DNA of 38,504 bases from Ruminococcus sp. (GTDB lineage Bacteria > Bacillota > Clostridia > Oscillospirales > Ruminococcaceae). This document shows positions 16,131 through 26,900 of this stretch, piece by piece. The notes below the pieces were generated by a model that searched no databases, was not told the DNA's origin, and saw only the letters and a program-made list of their open reading frames with translations. The translations under genes and the position numbers were made by a program. The stretch covers positions 1-38,504 of the forward strand of contig JAFRXL010000018.1 in assembly GCA_017441505.1 (NCBI GenBank). The letters run 5' to 3'. The number at the start of each line of letters is the position of its first letter. The first letter of the stretch is position 1.

Positions 16131-16697
16131 CTAAAGATCAATTCCGCTAACTTTCAGCATCAGACGCAGCTTATCGAGTGCTCTTTTGCACCGCATACGT
16201 ACTGTCGCCGCTTTCATGTTAAGCAGTTTTGCTATTTCTCCGGAAGATCGGTCATAGTAATATCTATGCAGGATAATGGTCGAATCAGGCTCTCCAAGCT
16301 CTTTTATAAGCTGTATCAGCGTAAGCTGAACATCCTTCTTTTCAGAATTTTCAACAATATCATCTTCTGCCTTTAGCTCTGTAAGCATATCCCCCTCAAG
16401 CGAAACAGAGCGGCTGTTTTTCAGCGTTATACTCCGGAAACGGTCTATAGCTCTGCGTTTGGCAATAGTAGCGATATAGCCTTTCATATCTTTATTGCCA
16501 TTACTGCCCTCGGAGTAATTGAAGAATATCTCTGCAAAAACATCACTGACACATTCTTCAACGTCTTCTGTACCTGCAACGCTTCTTAGACGATTAAAAA
16601 CGATCGTATAGGCATAATTAAAATACTCATCAAAAATTGCTTTATGAGCTTGTTGAGGTGAAGTTCTGACAAGTGAAAAATATTCACTGCCTGTCAT
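16131..16697 (-). CDS. ECF-type RNA polymerase sigma factor
   Basis: A 188-residue extracytoplasmic-function sigma factor. The sigma-2 region (about residues 15-85) contains the DVEECVSDVFAEIF core-binding helix and GYIATIAKRRAIDRFR. The sigma-4 region (about 125-180) contains the helix-turn-helix SGEIAKLLNMKAATVRMRCKRALDKLR. ATG 16697 was chosen because GGGAGG lies 7 bases upstream. The first gene of a two-gene operon with the membrane protein that follows. A possible self-recognised promoter, TGTTACA (16770-16776) and CGAATA (16748-16753) separated by 16 bases, lies upstream on the same strand; this is a guess, since ECF promoter consensus for this group is not known to me. Confidence 0.93.
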   Translation of the reverse strand: MTGSEYFSLVRTSPQQAHKAIFDEYFNYAYTIVFNRLRSVAGTEDVEECVSDVFAEIFFNYSEGSNGNKDMKGYIATIAKRRAIDRFRSITLKNSRSVSLEGDMLTELKAEDDIVENSEKKDVQLTLIQLIKELGEPDSTIILHRYYYDRSSGEIAKLLNMKAATVRMRCKRALDKLRLMLKVSGIDL

Positions 16698-16774
16698 CTG
16701 ATTTCCTCCCTTATATGAAGTTTTCCATGGATCACTTTCATTAACCATATTCGTACAGGATCTTGAAAGTGTAA

Positions 16775-16812
16775 CAAAAAATATCGCTGCAAAAATATTT
16801 TTTCACAGCGAT
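16775..16812 (-). terminator. Terminator of the reverse-strand CPBP gene
   Basis: On the reverse strand ATCGCTG (16806-16812) pairs with CAGCGAT (16783-16789), the inner bases A5-T-A-T5-like extend the stem, and ATTTTTTG follows (16775-16782). It lies 7 bases after the stop codon. Confidence 0.8.
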
Positions 16813-16818
16813 AAATTA

Positions 16819-18009
16819 TTATGCTTTTGAAAATACAAGGAACAGCACATAAGCTGTCTGAATTGTGAACGCTGCAACAACACCGACTGTAGTTTTAGCT
16901 ATAGCAAATCCTCGTTTGGACTGTGCCGGAGTAGTTGCCGGAAGTTTATCCTTGCTTCTGAATATTAGCAGCATCAGAAGTCCGAAAGCTGCCAGAGCTT
17001 CAAGAGATAAATTCAGGACGAGCTCCATATCTCCGGAGAGGTCTAACTCTCCCATAACTGTAACGAATGTATTTACAAAGATGTGTACCACTATTGAAGG
17101 TATTATCGAGCCGTGTTTAAGCGTTATATGTGCAAGGAATATTCCAAGAAGGAATGCGAGCAGGAACTGCGGAAGATTTCCGTGAGCAAGTCCGAAAAAT
17201 ACCGCTGTAGCAAATACTGCGAATCTCTGATTTGCCTTTGAAAAGACTTTCAGAAGCATCCCACGGAAGAAGAATTCCTCCGTAACAGGAGCTATTATAC
17301 AGGTGTATACGATAGATATAACGAAGCCGAGTTTAGTTACCGCATATCCTTCCATGTCCTGAACTTCTGTACTGTAGCCGTATTTTGTGAATATATCCTC
17401 TACTCCGAGCGAAATATATACTGATACTAACCATATGAACATCGCCGCTGTACAGTATTGTATGGCTTTTCCGACATCGTAGTCCCTCGTTTTTACAAGC
17501 GATGAGGCTTTCACTCCAGCCATTTTGAATCCTATCATGGCACATCCTACATTTGCCGCTATGTATATGAGCATATTCAGCGAGGTAAGTATTGATGAAC
17601 CTTTCATGTAGGTAGTTATCGAGACATTGTCCGCATCCGGATTCTGTCCTTCGAGCAGCGTTCGTATTATCAACACTATTACCACCGCTGCAAAGGTTGA
17701 AGCGGCAAACTGCAACACTGCACACCAGCCTCCGATAGCGTAGAAATGCTTTATCTTCTGTCTCTCAGCATAATCAGGTTCAAGACTTATCTTATAAGCC
17801 GGAGTCTTTATCGGCGGAAGGACCTCTGAATAATCGTCATTATAATCGTGATATTCTGTCGGATTATTGAAAGGGTCTTTTGGGTCGGGCATTTCGGATA
17901 ATGCTCTTTCCTGCTCTTTATCCTTTATGTGTTTTGTTAAACGATATATTTCGTGATTAAGAGCAGCAACTTCTGCATGATGCTGTTCTTCACTTATAAA
18001 GTCGGACAT
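16819..18009 (-). CDS. CPBP-family intramembrane metalloprotease with charged N-terminal extension
   Basis: A 396-residue protein: a soluble, charged N-terminus of about 100 residues (including a probable coiled coil, EEQHHAEVAALNHEIYRLTKHIKDKEQE), then about eight membrane helices. CPBP motifs are intact: TEEFFFRG, FGLAHGN, and VVHIFVN. Likely an active membrane protease. ATG 18009 follows AGGAGG by 6 bases; a longer in-frame start at 18084 would run through the promoter. It has its own promoter and terminator and lies downstream of and in the same direction as nothing else, so is monocistronic. It could act on the neighbouring membrane anti-sigma protein, but that is only proximity-based inference. 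Confidence 0.92.
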   Translation of the reverse strand: MSDFISEEQHHAEVAALNHEIYRLTKHIKDKEQERALSEMPDPKDPFNNPTEYHDYNDDYSEVLPPIKTPAYKISLEPDYAERQKIKHFYAIGGWCAVLQFAASTFAAVVIVLIIRTLLEGQNPDADNVSITTYMKGSSILTSLNMLIYIAANVGCAMIGFKMAGVKASSLVKTRDYDVGKAIQYCTAAMFIWLVSVYISLGVEDIFTKYGYSTEVQDMEGYAVTKLGFVISIVYTCIIAPVTEEFFFRGMLLKVFSKANQRFAVFATAVFFGLAHGNLPQFLLAFLLGIFLAHITLKHGSIIPSIVVHIFVNTFVTVMGELDLSGDMELVLNLSLEALAAFGLLMLLIFRSKDKLPATTPAQSKRGFAIAKTTVGVVAAFTIQTAYVLFLVFSKA

Positions 18010-18043
18010 TATACTCCTCCTTTTTTGTATACTTACATGGAAT

Positions 18044-18072
18044 ATTGTAACATATTTTAAAGAGATTGTAAA
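18044..18072 (-). promoter_or_regulatory. Sigma-A promoter of the reverse-strand CPBP gene
   Basis: Reverse strand TTTACA (18067-18072), 17-base spacer, TACAAT (18044-18049), 34 bases before the chosen ATG. Confidence 0.75.
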
Positions 18073-18130
18073 TAGCATTTTCAAGAAAAAAGTCCAGTCT
18101 GACAGGCATCAATAAAATTTTCTGCTAATA

Positions 18131-18159
18131 TTTACATTTCACTGGAAAAGTGATATACT
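18131..18159 (+). promoter_or_regulatory. Sigma-A promoter of the comM-rodA pair
   Basis: TTTACA (18131-18136), 17-base spacer, TATACT (18154-18159), 43 bases before the TTG start of the comM-like gene. Confidence 0.75.
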
Positions 18160-18202
18160 ATTAGTGTATGCCAAAAATAACCAACGACAGGAGGTATAAC
18201 AC

Positions 18203-19732
18203 TTGTTTGCAAAAGTTTCAAGCCTCGGGCTTTTCGGTCTGAATGCTTTTCCTGTAGATGTTGAGATAGATATAAGCCGTGGAAATCCGCAGTTCGATAT
18301 TGTCGGACTTCCCGATACCGTTGTAAAAGAGAGCCGTGAGCGTATACGTGCTGCATTAAGGTCATGCAGTATAAGCTTTCCTGTAGCTCAGGTCATGGTC
18401 AATCTCGCTCCGGCAGATACCAAAAAGAGCGGTTCTGTTCACGATATGGCTATATTCATGGCTGTACTAAAAGCCATGAGGATGCTCGACCAGCCGCTTG
18501 ACGGATGTGCATTTATCGGTGAAATATCTCTTAACGGAGATATAAGAAGAATTAACGGAGTGCTCCCTATGGTGATGCTCGCCCGTGAGGAAGGTATAGA
18601 GTCTGTATTTGTACCGGCTGAAAATGCTCTTGAAGCGTCAGTCATAGACGGAATAAATATCTATGCCGTAAATAACGCTGAGGAGCTTATAAGACATTTC
18701 CGCAATGAGGAGCTTTTATCCCCCTGCGAGCACTATATCCCTCCGGAAGCCGCCTATAACGAAGTCCTCGACTTCTCTGACGTAAAGGGACAGCAGTCCG
18801 CAAAGAAAGCTCTTGAAATAGCTGCTGCCGGCGGTCATAATGCACTGCTTATCGGTTCACCCGGAAGCGGAAAGAGTATGCTCGCCAAGAGGATGCCCTC
18901 GATACTTCCGCCGCTCACTTTTGAAGAAGCTCTTGAAACTACAAAAATTCATTCCATATCAGGTTTACTTACTCCGGAAACGCCCATAATAACTAAAAGA
19001 CCTTTCCGTTCGCCGCATCACACTATCTCCTCTGCCGGTCTTGCCGGAGGAGGTACGATACCGCATCCGGGTGAAGTTTCACTCGCTCATAACGGACTTC
19101 TCTTCCTCGATGAGCTTGCTGAATTCGACCGCAAGACACTTGAGATACTGCGTCAGCCACTTGAGGACAGAAAAGTTACTATCGCCCGTGCATCAGGTAC
19201 AGTGTCTTACCCTTGTACTATTATGCTAATAGGTGCTATGAATCCATGTCCGTGCGGATATTACGGACATCCGAAACGCAAATGCATATGTCCGCAGAAA
19301 AAGGTTGCGAATTATCTTTCAAAAATATCAGGTCCGCTGCTCGACAGATTTGACCTTCATATAGAGGTCGCTCCTGTAGAATTCGGTGACCTGTCATCAA
19401 AAGCAAAGGAAGAATCCTCGGCAGATATAAGAAAGCGTGTCATGTCCGCAAGAAAAATACAGGAGGAACGCTTCAAAGGTACGGCTATAACCTGCAATGC
19501 ACTCATAACTCCGGACAAGCTTCAGGAAATGTGTCCTATGGACGAGAATGCAGAAAAACTTATGAAAAATGTATTTGATAAACTCGGACTCAGTGCAAGA
19601 GCTTACGACAGGATACTAAAGGTCGCAAGAACTATCGCTGATATAGATAACTCTGAGGTCATAAAAAAACAGCATATAGCCGCTGCCGCACAGTACAGAA
19701 GTCTGGACAGGAAATACTGGTCAGAAGGATAA
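18203..19732 (+). CDS. comM: YifB/ComM-family Mg-chelatase-like AAA+ ATPase
   Basis: A 509-residue protein with the N-terminal ChlI-like domain (VDVEIDISRGNPQFDIVGLPDTVVKESRERIRAAL), an AAA+ core with Walker A GSPGSGKS and Walker B LLFLDELAEF, a Cys cluster CPCGYYGHPKRKCIC, and a C-terminal winged/helical lid (LSARAYDRILKVARTIADI). ComM acts as a hexameric helicase that promotes branch migration during natural transformation in Proteobacteria; the role in Firmicutes is less clear. The start is TTG, 8 bases after AGGAGG. The following rodA begins 14 bases after the stop, so they are probably cotranscribed. Confidence 0.93.
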   Translation: MFAKVSSLGLFGLNAFPVDVEIDISRGNPQFDIVGLPDTVVKESRERIRAALRSCSISFPVAQVMVNLAPADTKKSGSVHDMAIFMAVLKAMRMLDQPLDGCAFIGEISLNGDIRRINGVLPMVMLAREEGIESVFVPAENALEASVIDGINIYAVNNAEELIRHFRNEELLSPCEHYIPPEAAYNEVLDFSDVKGQQSAKKALEIAAAGGHNALLIGSPGSGKSMLAKRMPSILPPLTFEEALETTKIHSISGLLTPETPIITKRPFRSPHHTISSAGLAGGGTIPHPGEVSLAHNGLLFLDELAEFDRKTLEILRQPLEDRKVTIARASGTVSYPCTIMLIGAMNPCPCGYYGHPKRKCICPQKKVANYLSKISGPLLDRFDLHIEVAPVEFGDLSSKAKEESSADIRKRVMSARKIQEERFKGTAITCNALITPDKLQEMCPMDENAEKLMKNVFDKLGLSARAYDRILKVARTIADIDNSEVIKKQHIAAAAQYRSLDRKYWSEG

Positions 19733-19746
19733 AAGAAAGGATTACA

Positions 19747-20904
19747 ATGAGATCAGCATTCAAAAAATTATCAATCAACAAACATAATATCGATGCCGGA
19801 TTGCTGTTTGCTGTTACGCTTTGTGCCATTATAAGTACGCTTCTCATATACTCCATCGTTGAAAGCGGACTTGGTGAGGACGAAGGCGTAGGTGCAAGCT
19901 ACTGGAAGACCCAGCTAATATCTACAGCTGCCGGTCTGTTTGCAGCGATATTCATTTCACTTATGGATTACCGTAAACTCGTAAAGCTATGGTTCATATT
20001 CGCTCCGGCAGCATTGGGACTTGTCGCCCTGACGTTCACCTCGCTCGGATACCAACGATCCGGTGCGGACGATCAGGCTTGGCTAAGGATCGCCGGTTTC
20101 AACCTTCAGCCTTCAGAGGTGTTGAAACTCGCATTCATACTTACTTTCGGCTATCACCTTTCCCGTGATGAGGAGGACATGAACAAACCTGCTCATATGC
20201 TCCTGCTCCTGCTGCACGGAGCTCTGCCTATAGGCATTGTCGGACTACAGGGCGACTACGGTACAGCTATTGTATTCGCTGCTATATTCGGATTCATGAT
20301 ATGCTCCGCAAAAATATCGTGGAAGTATCTTCTTGCCGCTCCATTTGCAATAGGCGGAGCTGTCGCAGGAATGTGGTTCTTCGCACTCGACTCCTTCCAC
20401 AAAAAACGTATAACCATACTCTTCGACCCGGGTTCAGACCCTGAGAATATCGAGTATCAGCAGGACCTCGGTCTTGCAGCTCTTAAATCAGGAAAGATAT
20501 TCGGCAAGGGACTTTTCAAAGATGCCGATGAATATATCTACGTTCCGGAAATACACAACGATTTCATTTTCACATATGTCGGACAGGTTTTCGGCTTCCT
20601 CGGCTCTATCGGACTTCTTATCATCCTCGCTTATATTTGCCTGAAAATATTCGCAGACAGCCGTGTGACCCGTGACCGTCTCGGAAGATTCATCTGCATG
20701 GGAGCTTTCGGTCTGATGCTCTCGCACTGTATAATGAATATCGGTATGGTACTTAAAGTTGCTCCGGTTATCGGAGTTCCTCTGCCATTCCTCAGTGCCG
20801 GCGGTACGGCTATGATAAGTATGTACGCAGTTATAGGTCTTGTGCTCAGCACATACAGTCACAGAGCTGTTACCTATAATGTATTCTACGATGACAACGA
20901 CTGA
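19747..20904 (+). CDS. rodA: RodA/FtsW-family peptidoglycan glycosyltransferase
   Basis: A 385-residue SEDS protein with about ten membrane helices. It polymerises lipid II into glycan strands together with a class B PBP. Family motifs: the FNLQPSEVLKLAFIL segment, GDYGTAIVFAAIF, and near the C-terminus GVPLPFLSAGGTAM. Length is typical of RodA. An AAAGG site precedes the ATG. No partner PBP or mreC/mreD is encoded in the window, so whether it serves elongation, division or sporulation (SpoVE-like) is undetermined. Confidence 0.9.
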   Translation: MRSAFKKLSINKHNIDAGLLFAVTLCAIISTLLIYSIVESGLGEDEGVGASYWKTQLISTAAGLFAAIFISLMDYRKLVKLWFIFAPAALGLVALTFTSLGYQRSGADDQAWLRIAGFNLQPSEVLKLAFILTFGYHLSRDEEDMNKPAHMLLLLLHGALPIGIVGLQGDYGTAIVFAAIFGFMICSAKISWKYLLAAPFAIGGAVAGMWFFALDSFHKKRITILFDPGSDPENIEYQQDLGLAALKSGKIFGKGLFKDADEYIYVPEIHNDFIFTYVGQVFGFLGSIGLLIILAYICLKIFADSRVTRDRLGRFICMGAFGLMLSHCIMNIGMVLKVAPVIGVPLPFLSAGGTAMISMYAVIGLVLSTYSHRAVTYNVFYDDND

Positions 20905-20918
20905 TAAATATAAAAATT

Positions 20919-20951
20919 AAGGCTTCATACAAATCGTATGAAGCCTTTGTT
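20919..20951. terminator. Bidirectional terminator between rodA and the giant surface-protein gene
   Basis: A 12-bp perfect stem AAGGCTTCATAC / GTATGAAGCCTT with 5-base loop (20919-20947). It is followed by TGTTTAT on the forward strand and by AATTTTTATATTT on the reverse strand, so it can serve both convergent genes. Confidence 0.88.
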
Positions 20952-20963
20952 TATGTTATTTTA

Positions 20964-23900
20964 TCACTTCTTACGCTTTTTCATAAGAAGCATTGCAATA
21001 GCTATCAAAGCCAGAAGTCCGCCTGCACCTATTCCCAATGATGCCGACATATTTCTCTGGAAGAATGAAGCTGAAAGCTTAAATTTGATACTGCTCTTTG
21101 AATCTTCTGAATAGTTTCCTGCCTTATCCCTTACGGATACCAGTACATCCTCTGTTGAGTTTCTTCCGGTAGCCTTTATAGGAAGCTCTATGATGATATT
21201 ATTAGCACTGTCGCTGCTCAGTGAAGCACCAAACATACGAAGTCCCTCGACATCGTACTTATGATTGTTTATCTTTACAACAATATCATTGCTGCTCAGA
21301 GCTTCAACATTCTTCATATTCTGATCAGAACAGGTTATCCTGAGCTGTGTTTCAGATTCTTTCAGCACTGCGTTATCATCAACACCTGCTATTATTACTT
21401 CCGGAGATGTTCTGTCAACCGAGAATTCTATTCCGCACTTTCTCTCAGCATAGACCGGAGCATTATTGCTGTTGATATTTCCGGCTTCATCCTTTGACTG
21501 TATATTTATGAGATAATTACCGTCAGAATTGAAATTATCGCTGTTTAACGTGTAAATATACTCATACCAGCCCTCGCCCTCTTCATTATTGTCTTTATCA
21601 CCAGTAGTATTCGATTCGATATTGATCTCAGCTGAACCAAGCTTTTTGGTATCATAACCGTTTCTTATAATGGTGACCTCTCGCTCCTCTGTTATCTCAG
21701 AAGGACTTATCTCTCTTACAACGACCTGCAATTCCTCGCTTATCGGTGTACCTTCCTTGAATTTTTCTATCGCCTCGACAGCCGGAGCATTAATTACTTC
21801 ATATGTTGAACCGTATCTGTTTACAGACACTGTAAGATGCTGAGGTCTTGCTGCGTTTCCAGCCATATCTTCGGCAGTTATGGTGATATTGTAGATACCG
21901 TCTATTTCAGGATCATCACCGAATATATCGTATATCAGCTCATAGCTTGCAGCAGTTGAGTACGTTCCGCTTCTGAATTTTCTTGAAGAGCTGGTATATT
22001 TATTATCGGTCTTGCCGTTTATATCGACCTTCTCTATAACTACATTGCAAAGCTTATCTGCCATTCCCTCATCTGCCATATTGAAGTCAAGGAAAGTAAC
22101 AGACGGCACGAAAATTCCGTTTACAGCCTTTTTATCGGACAATTCTCCGGTGAACGACTGCATTATCTTAGGAGCTGTTGTATCGATAAAGAATGTACCT
22201 GAACTATATGGTGATGCACTGTTTCTTGCAGGATCGGTATAATTCAGTCTGAAAGAGTACTTTCCGTCTCTTGAGAATACAACGCTTGCTGTCCACTCAT
22301 CAGGGTCAGAGCTGCTGCGTTTCCATGAATCAGGCTCTATATTGAGTGAAGGAAGACTTACATAGCTTGTATTATCAGAGTCAAATGCACTCAGATCAAA
22401 CTTTACTGCCTTAGGATCAAAGTTATGATCCACTATCTTTATGGTCGCTTTTCTTGCAGCATGGTAGTATACCTCGTTCTTCACATCATTGTTATCGAAA
22501 GAGGCTGTAAGTACCGGAGCTGTTGTATCGATAGTGAATGCCTCAGATTTTGAAGCTTCGCTCTTATGACCTGCTGCATCAGCTGCTGCCATGCTGAAAG
22601 TATAGTCTGCATCAGCAATGAATGTTACCTTTGCCTCCCAGATATTAGCGTTATCGCTGTCAGTATCCGACTCACCGCTGATGAGTCTCCACTGTCCTAC
22701 TGTATAAGAACTTTCAGCAGTTACAGGTCCGGAAGGATTTGACACAGCCACATTTATAAGTTCATTGAGCTTCTTGGTATCAAGGTTTCTCTCCTTTACT
22801 CTTACTGTAGCTGTTCTGTGAGTATTATAATACTTCTTTCCGTTTACCTCATTTGCAGCATTGTTATCAAAGGTTATCGACTGTATCACAGGAGCTTTAG
22901 TATCTATGGAGAAACTTGCAGATGATGCACTTGAATGTCCCGAATTGCACTTCATGCTGACTGAAAGATCCATATTGCTGCGTTCCTGATTTACAGAAAC
23001 AGCTGCTTCAAGTCTTGTGACATTATTCTTATCCATTTCAGTGATAGTCCAGTTTATGCCGGCAGAGTCCTTGATAACTGAGCCCACTTCGTACCTGTCA
23101 CCGTCGATATGGTCTATACTGCTTATGTCGATATGTCCGGCACTAAGAGCCTGACCGTCAGATGTATTCAACGCCCAGTCAACAGCAGCTATACCGGTAT
23201 TATCCTTTATGACCATAGGTATGCGGACAGCCTTATCATAAAGCTTAACGCCTGTACCTGTAGTCTGATATGCTGTCTCTGGAAGCTGGATGCTTATATG
23301 CTCCTCAGCGTTGTGCTGAGCCTGAGACTCAAGTATTATACCGTCAGGAGTACGCCAGCCGCTGCAGTTTCCTGCATTGTCGAATACTCTTGCGACTATC
23401 TGTCCAGCCCAGTTTGCCGGAACTCTGAATACCGGCTCGGACTTTCCGCTGATAGTATGTATGCCTGCCTGAGCTATAAGACTGTCGTCTATATCAGTTC
23501 CGTCAGGAATAAGACTTGCATCTATGAGTGAGTACTCATAGCGATTGATACCGGAATTTACATTTCCGCTGCTATCATCGGCATTTATTCTTACTACGGT
23601 ATCATCAAAGAAATAGTAACCGTAATCCATTTCCTGTGCAGGATATGAATTATCGTCCTCATCGTCTATTGAATAATCGGATTTATTTTTGTCGAAATAG
23701 AAACTGTTTATAGAAGGAGCAAAGTCCTCAGTTCTGACAGTGAACGAAACCTGCTTGCTCTTATTGCTTACATTGTCGACAGCATCGAATACGTAAGTTC
23801 CATTGCTGCCGGCAGGTATAGTCAGGGTATAGCGTTTTTTCCTGCTGATACCTGTAGCACTGTCTACATCTTCGCCTGCAAATTCGAGTTTTTCTTTTCC

Positions 23901-26900
23901 TAATGAGTTTATGGAATAAACTCCGGATTCCTTATCCTCAGCAGACAATGTCAGAACTACACGTTTATTAGTCCATGAACCGCTTGCGTAGCCTGATCTG
24001 TTTCCGTCACCGTCAACTACGACGGCACTTTCGATCTTCAGCTCAGGAGCTGAACGGTCTATCCTTATCGTCTTTGATACAGGGAAGGACTTGTTCATTG
24101 CAAGGTCCTCAGCTGTTACAGTGATGCTGTTTGAACCATCAGCCATATCAGCCTTGTAGTAGCCTGTATATCTGCAATCAGCACTTTCTGCCGACTCAAA
24201 CAGCTTAGGGTCAGAACTTCTTGAAACGACCTTTCCGTTGACGCTTACGCTCTCTATACCGGAGTACTTATCGGAAGCTTCTACCTTATACTCAAACGGA
24301 GCATTAGTCCAGACTGAATTTTTTGAACTGCTGTAAGCGTGGAATTTAAGTCCGTCGTTATGGTAGAAACCGTTATGATTCCTGTCGCTCTTCTTGCTGT
24401 TTTCGAGAACAGGCTCAAAAGCGTTATCCTTTCCGCCGGAGCGAATTACCGGTGAAATTTTAACGTCCGGAGCTCCGGTTTCAAGATAGAGGTTGATATA
24501 TCCGGTCTCTTCGTTGCTTGGAGTAACATTCTTTATATCGCCGTTTTCTACATTAACGGTATATGAAACTCCGGTTATGCCCATAGAGCTTGCCTGAACG
24601 GTAAATTCTCTGTGGGGGTCCTTATCAGGGTCGAATGTGAATTCGACAGAAGCAGATGCGTCCTCGGGAGCTTTCTCTGCATATACCTCGCCGTCACTGC
24701 TTACCGCACTTATTGTGTCGATAGTAAGCGGTACTACGCTCTTGTCCTCAGCTGTGACCTTTACTGTCATTGAATCATGACCAAAAATACCGAACGAAAG
24801 GAATCTTAGTGTTGATTTGTCTGTTGTAACGTCAAAATCTGTTATCTGTATATCAGGAGCAACTGCATTTACAGTTACGGAAGTCTTTGTTACAACACCG
24901 GTAGTTTTATCGAGGAAATAAATTTCATGCACTTCCTCACCGGTCTGCTGTATCTTCTCATGACAAACCGCTTTAGCTGCCTGTATGAAATTATATCCTT
25001 CAGACTCAGCAGAAGCCTCAAAATAATTGTATTCTGCATCTTCACCGGTAACCTCAATATCATACTCCTCAACCAGAGTGCTGACATTATAGCTCTTGCC
25101 GCTGCCGTTCCAGAGCAGTGAAGAGTCCATAGCCGGATCAAGTCTGTCGTTTATATTTGTTATATCGATAGATGCAGTATTGCTGTTTTCTTCTGCTTCT
25201 GCAAATACTACCTCATAGTTATTTTCTGTTTTTACAGTTTCAGGATCGGTGAGCGATACCATTCCGTTATTTCCGATGACTGCACCGTTTGTCTCAGCCG
25301 CACTGAATATCTCTGTGCCGTTCCTTGTTATGGACTTTACGTAATATCCTGCTTTCGGTACTGCGTTGACTGTTATACTGCCGGAGTAATTTGCATTTCC
25401 GTCAGCATCTATGCCCTGAAGCTCTGCTGTACCGCCCTCACCGGCAGTTACGCTCTGAGCAAAAGCCTGAAGCTCAAACTGTACCTGAACATTATGGCTC
25501 GGAGAATCAAGGTCAAACATTATGTCAACGAGCTTTCTTGTAGGATCATCTTCTCTTACACGAACCCCATTGCTTCCGCCATTGTAATTTACGCTGTGTA
25601 TCATCCACTTATGTGCAGGATTTGATATGTCATCCACACCGTTATCTGTAACTGTAACGAGCAGCTGAGCTCCTGTGATGCCGTGGCTTACATCGAAAGA
25701 ATTCTCTTTACGGTCTTCATATAAGAATCCGCTTGAATGGTGCTGACCTACTATCTCTACCTGTCCTATACCGTCGGCAAGCGGAAATACCTGACCGCTT
25801 CTTGCAAGCTCGGCAAGATCAATGCTGAGGGCAAGGAAATAATTCACCTCAATAGTCGCATTGCAGTGGATGTTAGTGGTATCAATGCTGTAACTTACAG
25901 AACCGTCCGGATTATTCTGCGGCAGAAGCTCCACACGCTTTTTGTCGCTGTCCGGTATGATATACACCTTTCCAAGTGAATAGCCGCTGTTAGGAGTAAC
26001 CGTGAGCAGCCTGTGATCTTCGCTCAGAACAGCTCTTCCGAAGTTTGTATTATTGTTTATAGTAAAATCAGTGCTCTCAATTTTAGTAATGCACCTTATA
26101 TCGCCTGTCATATTACTTTTATCTATGACAAGAGGCTCATTGGTAACTACAGTACCCGTATCGAACTCAACAGCTATCTGATAGACCTTGCCTGCAACAA
26201 CATCAGCATTTGCAGGTCTTACAATAAACTTATCAGCCTGCTCCTCTACTACAAATTCACCGGAATCATTTTTTAGTGTCACTGTGAACGGCTCTGCTGT
26301 AACAGCACCGCTGCCGACTGTATAGAAGAAAGGCTTGGTATATTCGTTAGGGTCTCCGTCTACTCTTACCTTGGAAGCATACGGAGTTATCCTTACTTTC
26401 TCACCGTAATAATAAGGCACAGAATCATCTTTAGTATAACGTTTTATGGTATACGAACTGCTCTCCGGAACATCGCCTGTTCTGAGCTCAGTTACCTTCA
26501 AAACAGTCATATCCGGCTCAAACATATCCGACTCAAACTCAGAGTACTCATCTTCGTTGGATATAAGTATATTTCCTGTATCAGTATAGCCTCTGTGTTT
26601 GATATAATCATACGCAAGAGGTGAAAGGATAGTATTATCATTAAGATAGAAGAAAGAAGTTCCGTTCTCCGGATACACGAACTGAGATGCATTCAGGTCC
26701 CATGTATTTATAGTAACTGAGAGCTTATTGTCGGTAAAGCCATTCAGATCATACGGATTTTCTTCAAGAGTATCCTCTTTTGCAGTTATCTCAACTGTAT
26801 ATGATCCGGCATCCACACCAATCCCTTCAGAGCTCATAGTCTTTCTCTCTTCAACAGACTCCGGATCACTCGGGTCAGCCGGTATAACAACTGTTATGTC

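Noticed and set aside
16748-16776. ECF-autoregulated promoter TGTTACA-N16-CGAATA
   Set aside because: Suggestive only; the -35-like box abuts the T-tract of the previous terminator and the consensus of this sigma group is not known to me, so it is not listed as a feature.
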